Below are positions 54,556-62,510 of a stretch of DNA of 64,000 nt, one piece after another. Each line of letters begins with the position of its first letter. Position 1 is the first letter of the stretch. Origin of the DNA: CAYNUJ01 sp964573255 (lineage in GTDB: Bacteria > Bacteroidota > Ignavibacteria > Ignavibacteriales > Melioribacteraceae); assembly GCA_964573255.1 (NCBI GenBank), contig CAZNJB010000004.1:55223-119222 (forward strand), read 5' to 3'. The notes under the pieces were generated by a model, which saw only the letters and a program-made list of their open reading frames with translations, did not search any database and had not been told where the DNA came from. Both the position numbers and the translations under genes were made by a program.

Positions 54556-55218
54556 TCAATTTTGTGTACTTAATACATTGAATAGTTTTACTTGTAAACC
54601 CATATTAAAAATAAATCCGGATAAGTTTAATTCTTGCGACCATAATTCAACATCATTAAGGTATTTATATTCGAATTTTGTGAATAAACTTAAGTCTTCA
54701 TACAATTTGTAGGTTAGATCGACAAATGGAGTAAAGCCGTATCTATGCATTTTATAAAAACCGTCCGGATTGAAGCCACCTGTATCAGTGTAGCTCTTTT
54801 CATCAATTTGTATGAAATTTAATGATATATTTATACCAACGTGAGTTAGAATAGGATCTTCAACTTTATTGCCGAATATATAACTATATCCTACTGCAAT
54901 TGGGAATATTCTAATATTCCAGTTAGCACCGCTAAAACCACCTGACCAAGAAGCATTTTTATTAATTATACCTAAATTTAGATTTACATTATGTCTATCA
55001 GAAAAGCTATATCTTAATCCTAATTCTCCATTAAAGCCAATTACATCTATTTTGCTATTCGACAAAGAATTTAAGAAATGAGCAAAACTTTTCATGGGTA
55101 TGTAATTGACACCACCGGTTCCAGATAAATAAATTTGGGATTGAGTTGAAATTGAGGATAAGGCAATTATGCTGAAGATTAAAAATATTTTTGGGGAATG
55201 TAAAGAAAATTTTTTCAT
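54556..55218 (-). CDS. Outer-membrane beta-barrel protein
   Basis: A 220-residue exported protein; the ATG at 55218 begins MKKFSLHSPKIFLIFSIIALSSISTQSQ, a proper signal peptide, preferred over an in-frame ATG at 55299. The mature portion has small-barrel features (VNYIPMKSFAHFLNSL, GELGLRYSFSDRHNVNLNLGIINK, FPIAVGYSYIFGNK, YGFTPFVDLTYKLYEDLSLFTKFEYKYL, FIFNMGLQVKLF), similar to OMP_b-brl/PorT-like domains. The 5' leader on the minus strand contains a short GC-rich hairpin around 55245-55266. Function not determinable. Confidence 0.72.
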   Translation of the reverse strand: MKKFSLHSPKIFLIFSIIALSSISTQSQIYLSGTGGVNYIPMKSFAHFLNSLSNSKIDVIGFNGELGLRYSFSDRHNVNLNLGIINKNASWSGGFSGANWNIRIFPIAVGYSYIFGNKVEDPILTHVGINISLNFIQIDEKSYTDTGGFNPDGFYKMHRYGFTPFVDLTYKLYEDLSLFTKFEYKYLNDVELWSQELNLSGFIFNMGLQVKLFNVLSTQN

Positions 55219-55425
55219 ATTAAACCTCGATTTTTTATAACAGAACGGCGTTGCTTTTCGCCCGTCTGCCTCAAATAGCGATGTAGAATTAAAAAACAAT
55301 AATTAAGATTCTAAAAATTTAATTTACTTACTGATTTGCAAAAGAAAATAATAAATAAACATGAAATCAGGATAGAATGATTGTTTTTAACTATCGTCAT
55401 TTTATATCTCCTTATAATTTTTTAT

Positions 55426-56475
55426 TCATTTTAATTTACCATGTATAACAAAAAATCTATAACGTTCCGAACCTTGAGCTAAGAAGAATACATCTTTATC
55501 AAAAATTATTGCTTCGCTTATACCGATATTAGTTTTATAGATTGTAATTAAGTCAGTACCGTTAAAGTGACCAATACCATCATAGTTATTAGTGAAAAAG
55601 TCATATTCTGTTCTTCCCCAAATCCTTCCTTGATAATTTGTACCGCTAAAATCTTTCCATAAATGAAGTTTATCATTTTCGTATTTGAATATCGATTTGT
55701 CAATTAACAAATATGCTTCATCGCCGATTGATGAAACGGTTGTGATTTTATTACCGGTATGAACCATTTTTAAGGAATCATTTTTCAAGACGAAGATACT
55801 GTAAGGATTTGTTGCAGTATTAGAGTTAAATGCATCAATAAAATACCAACCAGTAGACACTTGACACTTAACACTAATAAAACTACCTGGTATATTCGGA
55901 ATATTCAATATTTTCCACTTAGAACCATCATATTTAACTATTGTGCCAAACTGCCCTTGTATATTATATGTTTCGCGGAAACCGACAGAATATATATTGT
56001 TTGTAGAACAGCCCCATATATTTTGTGAATCAATTATATCAAAATCAGGAAATGAGACTCTACTATGTTTTTTCCAAGAAGTTCCGTTATAATTCCAGAA
56101 TTCTCCATATGCGTTAGATAACCAAACTTGGTCTTTACTAAAACCAAAAATGCCAAGTGGATTATAGAGCCCGGCAACCGGAATATTTTGCCACGAGGAA
56201 CCATCAAAATGCCAAATATTATTATAAGTTACGTCGGCTTCACCGACAATCCAAATGTCGTTTGGTGATGATCCCCACATTCTCATCGGCAAAAGATAAT
56301 CTCTAATTGGTACTTCTATAGTATCCACAGTCCACTCATAATCTCTTCTCCCCGGTTCGAGATTTGCGTAGGGATCAACCGGGTTATCTTTACATGAAAA
56401 TAACGCCGTAAATAAAACAAAGGATATCCAAATCAACATCAATAATACTTTTCTTTTGGTCAATAAATAATTCAT
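55426..56475 (-). CDS. Beta-propeller surface lipoprotein (copy 1 of 3)
   Basis: A 349-residue lipoprotein (signal ending LFTALFSCKDNPVDP, lipobox cysteine ~28). Repeats of about 45-60 residues carry the pattern WGSSPNDIWIVGE...IWHFDGSSWQNI, LGIFGFSKDQVWLSN...WNYNGTSWKK, IWGCSTNNIYSVG...VKYDGSKWKI, giving a propeller built from W-G/F-x-x-S-x-N/D-x-(I/V)-(W/Y) and YDGSxW units. Related genes are at 60356-61411 and 62511-63824. AGGAG lies before the ATG. Probably displayed on the cell surface; ligand unknown. Confidence 0.82.
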   Translation of the reverse strand: MNYLLTKRKVLLMLIWISFVLFTALFSCKDNPVDPYANLEPGRRDYEWTVDTIEVPIRDYLLPMRMWGSSPNDIWIVGEADVTYNNIWHFDGSSWQNIPVAGLYNPLGIFGFSKDQVWLSNAYGEFWNYNGTSWKKHSRVSFPDFDIIDSQNIWGCSTNNIYSVGFRETYNIQGQFGTIVKYDGSKWKILNIPNIPGSFISVKCQVSTGWYFIDAFNSNTATNPYSIFVLKNDSLKMVHTGNKITTVSSIGDEAYLLIDKSIFKYENDKLHLWKDFSGTNYQGRIWGRTEYDFFTNNYDGIGHFNGTDLITIYKTNIGISEAIIFDKDVFFLAQGSERYRFFVIHGKLK

Positions 56476-56497
56476 CTTTCTCCTATTTCGTATTAAA

Positions 56498-56686
56498 TTA
56501 ATAAAGTGTTTTAATTTCTTTATAGTTTACCGGTCTTTCAATATTACCGATTGAATTTATAAATAAATGCCTTTTAACTTGAATTAAAATCTTGGTTAGG
56601 ATTCTAACTAATTTCTCTTGAACCGTTTGCGGAAGGATTATGCCCAGTAGCATAAAATAAACCGGAAGAAATAAAATGCGTCTCAT
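56498..56686 (-). CDS. Short ORF downstream of leader repeat, copy A
   Basis: A 62-codon ORF 22 nt upstream of the copy 1 lipoprotein gene. GGAG lies 8 nt before its ATG. The N-terminus is hydrophobic (MRRILFLPVYFMLLGIILPQ) then basic. Directly upstream lies the 78-bp leader repeat that also precedes another short ORF and lipoprotein gene at 63.8 kb. It could be a leader peptide or a small membrane protein; not recognised. Confidence 0.35.
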   Translation of the reverse strand: MRRILFLPVYFMLLGIILPQTVQEKLVRILTKILIQVKRHLFINSIGNIERPVNYKEIKTLY

Positions 56687-56711
56687 TTCGCAGCTCCATT
56701 TTAAATGCGTT

Positions 56712-56789
56712 ATAAAAATTATTTTAATTAAATTAAATAACTCTTCTCTTCGAATCTAAACTTGAATCATCCTTATCCTGACTTACCCG
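56712..56789 (-). repeat. Leader repeat, copy A
   Basis: A 78-bp sequence that recurs at 63923-64000 with five mismatches, in the same orientation. On the plus strand it contains GAATC twice (CGAATCTAAACTTGAATC, direct repeats 12 nt apart). It lies 25 nt upstream of a GGAG-ATG short ORF. Likely a conserved promoter/leader region or the edge of a duplication. Confidence 0.8.
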
Positions 56790-57095
56790 CACACTCTCTA
56801 TAGCATCAATACATCATTTCTCAATAATATTCGCTGAATAATAATAATACTATGCAAGAGAAGCAAGGCTTGGGAATGTTGGAAAAATGGATGGGCGGGA
56901 AGAAAAGATGATTGGGTGACCGCCGGTGGCGGTTAAAATTGGACGATTGGCTGATTGGCTGATTGGCTCAAAGTTTAGCGCATTAATTTTAATAATATAT
57001 TCAATAATGCAATTAAACAACCTTTTCTCCTTTTTTCCCTTTGAACTTTGAACTTTTTACTTTGATCTCTGCATCTCTTCGCCTCTGCGTGCAAT
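56790..57095. other. Junk-like intergenic segment with tandem repeats
   Basis: Contains a hairpin ACCGCC-GGT-GGCGGT (about 56920-56934), three perfect copies of GATTGGCT (56945-56968) and a run CTCTTCGCCTCTGCGTG near 57075 that resembles short repeats I have seen in many environmental bacterial genomes. No ORF of interest. Confidence 0.45.
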
Positions 57096-57124
57096 AAAAA
57101 ACCGGAACTTATCCGCCCCGGCTT
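57096..57124 (-). terminator. Terminator of the disrupted T9SS-substrate gene
   Basis: On the minus strand AAGCCGG, a 12-nt loop, and CCGGTTT pair (one G-T), followed by TTTTATT. It starts 18 nt after the TAA of the sorting tail, so it belongs to that gene and remains intact. Confidence 0.65.
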
Positions 57125-57372
57125 CTTTTTACTTTGAACTTGTTACTTGATCAGCACCATCTTCCTGCTCGCACTGAATTCATTCGCTTCAATTCTGTAT
57201 ATATACACGCCGCTGGAAAGTCTGCTTGCGTCAAACTGAACTTCGTATCTTCCCTTCTGCTTAAAGCCATTTACAAGCGTTTTTACTTCTCTGCCAAGCA
57301 TATCATATATTACCAATTTTACATTTCCGCTTTTGGGTAATTGGTATTTAATTGTTGTGCTCGGATTAAAAG

Positions 57373-57467
57373 CCTGTCCGCCGAAGCATTAATTTGTGAA
57401 TTGTCGATTTGAGTGGATTAGAAATGATTTAGTAATTGGAATAATGATTAACATACGCGAAGGCGGA
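57373..57467. mobile_element. 95-nt insertion with short inverted ends (MITE/hairpin-repeat-like)
   Basis: Removing these 95 nt restores the reading frame and the NPFNP motif of the T9SS tail. The ends include TCCGCCGAAGC (57377-57387) and GCGAAGGCGGA (57457-57467), which form inverted TCCGCC/GGCGGA termini. Their sequence resembles the hairpin family CCTGTCCGCCGAAGC...GCGAAGGCGGA that I recall from many environmental genomes, but here the arms are 69 nt apart. No target duplication is evident. Confidence 0.65.
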
Positions 57468-59928
57468 GATTCGGGTAGTTTTGCTGTAATGCGTATTCTC
57501 TTACTGCAAGCTCCCCTTGATAACTTAGTTCTTTTACAGACGTTTTAGGAAGCAGTTCTTCTTCGGAGGTTATATCAGCCAATGTATATTTCCCGCCTAT
57601 GTTTTCATCTATTCTCAAACGAAGTTTTACTTCTCTGTTGCCTATGCCGTTCATATTCAAGAAATACGCAATATTATCGTACTGATACAAATTGCTGCTG
57701 TTATAGGTTACATTATCATAAACGCCTAATAATTCTTCCGTATTTGCGTCAACAAGTTCTACGCTAAAATTTATTTCATTGTTTTCTGTTAGCAGTTCAG
57801 CTACTTTCAGCGAATCCACAAATCCGTAAAGTACGGAATAAGTAAGAGAAGAATTATCGTTTACGCTCATCTTTTCACTTTCCAAGTAAGAGAAATAATT
57901 ATTTGAATCAGCTTCTGCTGTTATTGGTGTAAACGCAACGTTATTGCCGTCGAGGGTTACGTCTCCTATTACAAAATAAAACTCCGCTCCGTCTCTGCTT
58001 ATTATTCCTTCTCTTCCGGCGGAATATGTATTATTGTTTGTTTTGGGAGGAGAAAGGGTTATATCCGATTTTGAAAAAGAGTAAGGCGTGGTTCCGGTCT
58101 CGAATTTTATTGCTTTCATTTCCGTTGTCGTTGGACCTCCGCTAAGCTGCAAGTAATCTCCCGGATTTGATATAACGCCCAATATTTCAGTATCCTTATT
58201 CAAAATATATTGATTGCTGCTTCCGTTGGAACTTACCCAGGCATAAATTGAATTGTTATCGTCGCTGCGGTTAATATTCACTGTCTTAACATTTGACGAC
58301 AATTTGTAAAACGTTCCGCTCCAGCCGCTTGTCGTTCTTTCCCGCATAACGGCGCGGTATTCAGGAGTTCCTATTATTTTTTCCGAACTGTTGATTTTAC
58401 TTATTCCCGAATTAAGTCTGTAACCTACCCAGCCTACTCTTACTACGTTATTATCCATTACTGTTATTGTGGGATTGTAGTTCTTTGTATATCCGCTGCC
58501 GGAGGAGGGAGTTTCTATAGTTCCTACGGAAAGCGTTCTGCTGTTATCCGTGATTGTTGTATATTTTATTGACTGAGACGAAGATGATATATTTTGTTGC
58601 CATGTTAAATGATAAATTAAGTTACCCGTTTGATTCTTCAATGCTGTTAATGAAGGGTTATACGAATTTATATCTGTTCCCTGTAGATGATTACCATAAT
58701 TTATTGGGCTAAATTGATTATTCTGATTTTCAAAACTGAAATTTGAATAATATAATCCTGGTGAATAGAATGCATTACCGTCCTCTTTCCATACTAAAAG
58801 AATTTCAATATTTTGATAATTATCAACTACAGAAATAACCGGATTTGTATTATCATAAGAAATATTGCTCTGCGTTTCTACAATCTCGTTGTCTAATGTA
58901 ATGGCGGAATTGCCCGCTACATCAAATGCCATAAGCCTAATATTAAAACTTTTGTTTGATATGTTTTCCTGAAAAACAATAAACAAATTATTTCCATCTA
59001 CTGCTATAGAAGGATTTTTGCACTCGTAAATATTGGACGCTAAATCTCCGTTTTCCATCAATTCCCAAGTTCCGTCCAATTTTAATTTTTCTATCCATAT
59101 TTTTCCCATGCTCTCATAGACTGATATATATTCACCACCTCGTATTGCTACGGTTTTTCTTTGGTTGTTGTTTGAATAAGCTGATGAATAATTTGATAAC
59201 TGCCTACCTTTATACAGAATAGATAATTCCATATTGCTTGCCGGTGAAATTGTTCTTGCCGCCGTTGTAACACCGTCACTCCAACCAAGAAAATTATAGC
59301 TTTTATTGTTTTCAATGTGAGTTAATGGCGCTGTAATATTACTTCCATAAGGCTGGGTAAAAATATACTCCGTTAAAGGTAAATTCTTCGGTACACCGTC
59401 CAACGTTATAGTACCGCCGTTGCTTGCATACCCTTCGGGTTTAGCATTAAACGTAACATTAAAAGATTTTTTATAATCCGCAGTAAAAGTTTTATCTTTA
59501 TCAATAATTTCATTATTTCTTTGAATGGCTGTGCTGTTATCTTCTTTCCAATTTCTGAACTTATAATGAACCGCCTGATAATCAATTCCGGATGCTTTCC
59601 CCTTAAAAGTATGGTTTGAATTTAGATCCCAAATAAATTCGTGAGGAGATTGATATCCAATAAAATTATTATTCTCTAAATTATATATGGAATCAATATC
59701 GTGACGTCCTTCAACTTCGTTTCTTACGGTAACAAACCTACCGCCCTTTAGTGAATAATTTAATAATACATTACTTTGGTCGGTGGTTAAATTTGGTATA
59801 TCGGATATAAATATACTGCCGAAAACATTTGGGGTTATACTTGTTAACGAAATGTTAATTTCGGGAATAAAGTTTAATATTTTTTTATCTCCGATTAAAG
59901 TGCCGACTATTGCCGGAAAACCGCTCAA
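57448..59928 (-). CDS. Main ORF fragment of the broken T9SS-substrate gene
   Basis: An 826-codon open stretch beginning at an internal Met (SGFPAIVG) and ending after QQNYPNLRLRVC. Contains a bacterial-repeat domain (FNVTFNAKPEGYASNGGTITLDG, PYGSNITAPLTHIENNKSYNFLGWSDG) and long stretches of five-to-six-bladed propeller-like repeats (SYDNTNPVISVVDNYQNIEILLVWKEDG). The C-terminal LRLRVC arises from reading into the inserted DNA. A start at 59928 is unlikely to be real: no ribosome site precedes it and the frame continues upstream. Confidence 0.6.
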   Translation of the reverse strand: MSGFPAIVGTLIGDKKILNFIPEINISLTSITPNVFGSIFISDIPNLTTDQSNVLLNYSLKGGRFVTVRNEVEGRHDIDSIYNLENNNFIGYQSPHEFIWDLNSNHTFKGKASGIDYQAVHYKFRNWKEDNSTAIQRNNEIIDKDKTFTADYKKSFNVTFNAKPEGYASNGGTITLDGVPKNLPLTEYIFTQPYGSNITAPLTHIENNKSYNFLGWSDGVTTAARTISPASNMELSILYKGRQLSNYSSAYSNNNQRKTVAIRGGEYISVYESMGKIWIEKLKLDGTWELMENGDLASNIYECKNPSIAVDGNNLFIVFQENISNKSFNIRLMAFDVAGNSAITLDNEIVETQSNISYDNTNPVISVVDNYQNIEILLVWKEDGNAFYSPGLYYSNFSFENQNNQFSPINYGNHLQGTDINSYNPSLTALKNQTGNLIYHLTWQQNISSSSQSIKYTTITDNSRTLSVGTIETPSSGSGYTKNYNPTITVMDNNVVRVGWVGYRLNSGISKINSSEKIIGTPEYRAVMRERTTSGWSGTFYKLSSNVKTVNINRSDDNNSIYAWVSSNGSSNQYILNKDTEILGVISNPGDYLQLSGGPTTTEMKAIKFETGTTPYSFSKSDITLSPPKTNNNTYSAGREGIISRDGAEFYFVIGDVTLDGNNVAFTPITAEADSNNYFSYLESEKMSVNDNSSLTYSVLYGFVDSLKVAELLTENNEINFSVELVDANTEELLGVYDNVTYNSSNLYQYDNIAYFLNMNGIGNREVKLRLRIDENIGGKYTLADITSEEELLPKTSVKELSYQGELAVREYALQQNYPNLRLRVC

Positions 59929-59949
59929 GTCACCCCAAGAACTTAGATT

Positions 59950-60345
59950 TTATATATCGGTTAAATCTATTACCAATTCGTACCCATCGGTTTGGTTACC
60001 TATAATTTTAATTATACCGTTTATTTCACCGCTTAGATGTTCAACCGAAGTAAAGCTCAACACAGCAATATTAATATCGGCGGCAATAGCCATATCCGTA
60101 ACATTAATTTTTACTTGATTGTTAGTTAATATATCTATAGATGCTCCATTTATATTAGCATACCAATCTGCAAGACCAAAACCACCGGTATAATCCCCGA
60201 AGTTTAAACCTCTTGCCGCTATTATTGCGTTTAATGCATTATTAACCTCATTTTCATTTATTTTAATAGTAAAATCATTCTGTGCTTTAATATTAATTGC
60301 AAAGAAAAAAAGCAAAATTATTATTGTTATTCTATAAATTTTCAT
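59950..60345 (-). CDS. 5' fragment of the broken T9SS-substrate gene
   Basis: A 131-residue exported fragment with signal peptide and domain (FTIKINENEVNNALNAIIAARGLNF...KINVTDMAIAADINIAVLSFTSVEHLSGEINGIIKI). It resembles the N-terminal part of the protein at 61425-62351 (both have an ENEVNNAL/ETAINRAL-type start and similar strand order). If translated alone it would be a small secreted domain. It starts 10 nt after the copy 2 lipoprotein gene. Confidence 0.6.
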   Translation of the reverse strand: MKIYRITIIILLFFFAINIKAQNDFTIKINENEVNNALNAIIAARGLNFGDYTGGFGLADWYANINGASIDILTNNQVKINVTDMAIAADINIAVLSFTSVEHLSGEINGIIKIIGNQTDGYELVIDLTDI

Positions 60346-60355
60346 TTTAAACCTC

Positions 60356-61411
60356 TTATTTTATTGTACCTTTATAAATAAGCGCTTTTGCAGTATTAAA
60401 ATACTGCCCTACAATAAAAACCGTTTTATCTATTGTAAAAACGCTTGATAAAATATCGCCTCCGGGTTTACGGTATATTTCGTCATATCTGTGCCAGGTG
60501 CTGCCGTTGTAATGCAGAATTATTGAAAAAGGACCAACAATAAAAATGTTATTTGCAGAACTCCCACGCATATGCTGCATTACAGTATGATCATTTGGAA
60601 TTGTCTGCATATTCCAGCCAGTATTAACACTACCGTTGAAAAAACCGGAAGTTGAACCACCAAATGAAGACCAATAATAAACATTGTTTGGTGAGCTTCC
60701 CCAAATAGTTTGAATTATTTGCCCTTTGGTTTGTGAAGAAGAATCCACTATAGCTTTCCAGGAACTGCCGTCGTAATGTAATAGAACTGCATAGCTTTCT
60801 GCATTCCCGCCGCCACCGGCATATACATCATTCGGAGCAAAGCCCCATACATCTTGCAGAGAATAACTTTTACCGCTCTGCATTTTTGTCCATTTACTGC
60901 CGTTATAATGTAAAATTATTCCTTTTGAGCCTACTGCAAATAAATCATTTGAACTCGTTCCCCATATTTTATTTAACGGTTCCGTGTCGGGAATAATCTC
61001 CTTTGTACTCCAACTATTTCCATCATAATGTGCAATTAACGCATCTCTAAATGGATAGATAGGGTCACTTCCTACTGCCCAGATGTCAGTTTCACTGAAA
61101 CCGTATATGCCTTTTAAGTCCGTCTTAAAATAATTTGCAGCTTCCCATTTTTTACCGTCATAATGCAGTACACTTGTTCCGTTAATAACATTTTGTCTAA
61201 TCAATCCGACAGCCCACACATTATCGGGTGAAGTTCCCCAAATATCACTTAAATCACTCATAAAATCTCCCAAAGTATCGGACTGCCATATAATATTATG
61301 AGAGGTTGTGTCGGGTCCTACCGGAGGTGGTGGAATTACCGGATTATTATTACAACCAAACAAAACCAATAATACAGGTCCTATTATTATAAATATCATT
61401 TTATGCTTCAT
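60356..61411 (-). CDS. Beta-propeller surface lipoprotein (copy 2 of 3)
   Basis: A 351-residue lipoprotein (signal FIIIGPVLLVLFGCNNNP, cysteine near residue 20). Seven or so repeats of the type LSDIWGTSPDNVWAVG...VLHYDGKKWEAA, KIWGTSSNDLFAVGSKGIILHYNGSKWTKM, DVWGFAPNDVYAGG...LLHYDGSSWKAI are very regular, typical of a beta propeller. It lies between two secreted domain-sharing proteins (13 nt after one and 10 nt before the next), so these are likely cotranscribed and displayed together. Confidence 0.85.
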   Translation of the reverse strand: MKHKMIFIIIGPVLLVLFGCNNNPVIPPPPVGPDTTSHNIIWQSDTLGDFMSDLSDIWGTSPDNVWAVGLIRQNVINGTSVLHYDGKKWEAANYFKTDLKGIYGFSETDIWAVGSDPIYPFRDALIAHYDGNSWSTKEIIPDTEPLNKIWGTSSNDLFAVGSKGIILHYNGSKWTKMQSGKSYSLQDVWGFAPNDVYAGGGGNAESYAVLLHYDGSSWKAIVDSSSQTKGQIIQTIWGSSPNNVYYWSSFGGSTSGFFNGSVNTGWNMQTIPNDHTVMQHMRGSSANNIFIVGPFSIILHYNGSTWHRYDEIYRKPGGDILSSVFTIDKTVFIVGQYFNTAKALIYKGTIK

Positions 61412-61424
61412 TGTTTTTCTTCTC

Positions 61425-62351
61425 CTAATAATTTATTCCGCCGGTTGCATTAAGCCATTGCCACATTTGTCCGCCGAATTTTTTAACATAAAAAGTAGCA
61501 TCAGTTTTAAATAGTATCATTGCAGTAAAAAATTGCGGTCCAATAAAATAATTGTTATTTAAGTTGTACAAATTTTCCACATCAGCGTTTAACAATACAT
61601 TTAAATTTGTCCTATGCAATTTTTTATTACCATTACCGTCCCAAATCCAAAGTTCTACCATAGCACAATTTATATTAGGTTTAATCTTTAGTTTGTCAGG
61701 ATTTTCATTTACAAAGTAAATTTGAAAGTTTGTTTGTGTAGTTGCTGCTTCTAAACCTAATGTAATAATTAATTTATTTGTTTCAATTCTTTCGCTAAGT
61801 ATTATATTATTTATTGACATAGGTCTTTGAGCTAAAAAACTTTGACTATTTATTTTATCTAATAATTTGGAAGGGTACAGCCAAGGTTTGTAATCATTAT
61901 ATTTTAAAATAACCAAATCTTTTAACCATTGAGGTATATCTGTTAAAGAATTAATTTTCGCTGGCAAATCTAAAAGGAATGATTCAACTTGGTTTGTTGA
62001 AATACTAGTTTGGGGTATATCAATACTGGGATTTGCTTCAAAATCATAATTCCAAGTAGTTGTGCCTAAAACCGCGTTAAAATGAAAACTGAGCAGAATA
62101 CCTAAATTATTATTTGAAAAGTCAATATTTGGTCGGTTAAGTTCAAGTGTATAATTGGCATTGCCAAAATTCGGGATATTGACTATTCCTGTAAAAGTTT
62201 TAAATATAAAATTAGGGTCGTTAAATTGCGAAACCAGCGCTCTATTAATAGCAGTTTCAGTTAATTCAAAATCAATAGATATTGTCTTTGTCCCAGCAAT
62301 TGCAATAAATGTATTGATAAATAATATCAAAACGATTATAATAGTTTTCAT
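61425..62351 (-). CDS. Secreted TULIP/LEA-like domain protein
   Basis: A 308-residue protein (signal MKTIIIVLILFINTFIAIA). The N-terminal ~130 residues (TISIDFELTETAINRALVSQFNDPNF...NYTLELNRPNIDFSNNNLGILLSFHFNAVLGTTTWNYDFEANPSIDIP) resemble the N-terminal domain of the broken T9SS gene, with a long amphipathic strand pattern reminiscent of lipid-binding TULIP or LEA folds, though this is only a guess from pattern. No sorting tail is seen. Flanked by propeller lipoprotein genes on both sides. Function unknown. Confidence 0.72.
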   Translation of the reverse strand: MKTIIIVLILFINTFIAIAGTKTISIDFELTETAINRALVSQFNDPNFIFKTFTGIVNIPNFGNANYTLELNRPNIDFSNNNLGILLSFHFNAVLGTTTWNYDFEANPSIDIPQTSISTNQVESFLLDLPAKINSLTDIPQWLKDLVILKYNDYKPWLYPSKLLDKINSQSFLAQRPMSINNIILSERIETNKLIITLGLEAATTQTNFQIYFVNENPDKLKIKPNINCAMVELWIWDGNGNKKLHRTNLNVLLNADVENLYNLNNNYFIGPQFFTAMILFKTDATFYVKKFGGQMWQWLNATGGINY

Positions 62352-62383
62352 TTCATACCTCTATTTTTGTTTTAAAATAAAAA

Positions 62384-62445
62384 GGCATAATTCATCATCC
62401 TTGCTAGCTTGTCGGGCTGTTTGAGTTGATGAATTTAATTATGCC
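62384..62445 (-). terminator. Bulged hairpin and T-run after the copy 3 lipoprotein gene
   Basis: On the minus strand GGCATAATT-(AAATT)-CATCA and TGATGAATTATGCC pair over 14 bp with a five-base bulge, then TTTTTATTTT. It would end transcription of the 62511 gene before the 62351 gene, or act as an attenuator in the latter's leader. Confidence 0.6.
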
Positions 62446-62450
62446 GTTAA

Positions 62451-62483
62451 GCCTCCGTAGTGGCAGCTACGGAGGCATTTTTT
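62451..62483. terminator. Perfect hairpin next to the bulged hairpin
   Basis: GCCTCCGTA (62451-62459) and TACGGAGGC (62468-62476) with loop GTGGCAGC. The T-run ATTTTTTAATT follows on the plus strand although no plus-strand gene is known here, so its direction is puzzling. Confidence 0.6.
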
Positions 62484-62510
62484 AATTAATAGATTATCAT
62501 TAACTCTCTA

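Larger units (their letters stand above)
57143..60345 (-). pseudogene. Large T9SS-secreted protein gene, broken by a stop and a 95-nt insertion
   Basis: One reading frame from the ATG at 60345 can be followed to a TAA at 57143. The first part (signal MKIYRITIIILLFFFAINIKAQ) ends at an in-frame TAA at 59950-59952; the same frame carries on for 830+ codons (NLSSWGDLSGFPAIVGTLIG and onward). At the far end the ORF runs off-frame after REYALQQNYPN, where NPFNPST would be expected. The remaining tail (FNPSTTIKYQLPKSG...LLSSGVYIYRIE-type, ending KMVLIK) is a type A T9SS sorting domain in another frame. Deleting 57373-57467 rejoins NYPN to PFNPST exactly. Upstream neighbours are propeller lipoprotein genes. 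Inactive unless the two lesions are assembly errors. Confidence 0.82.
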
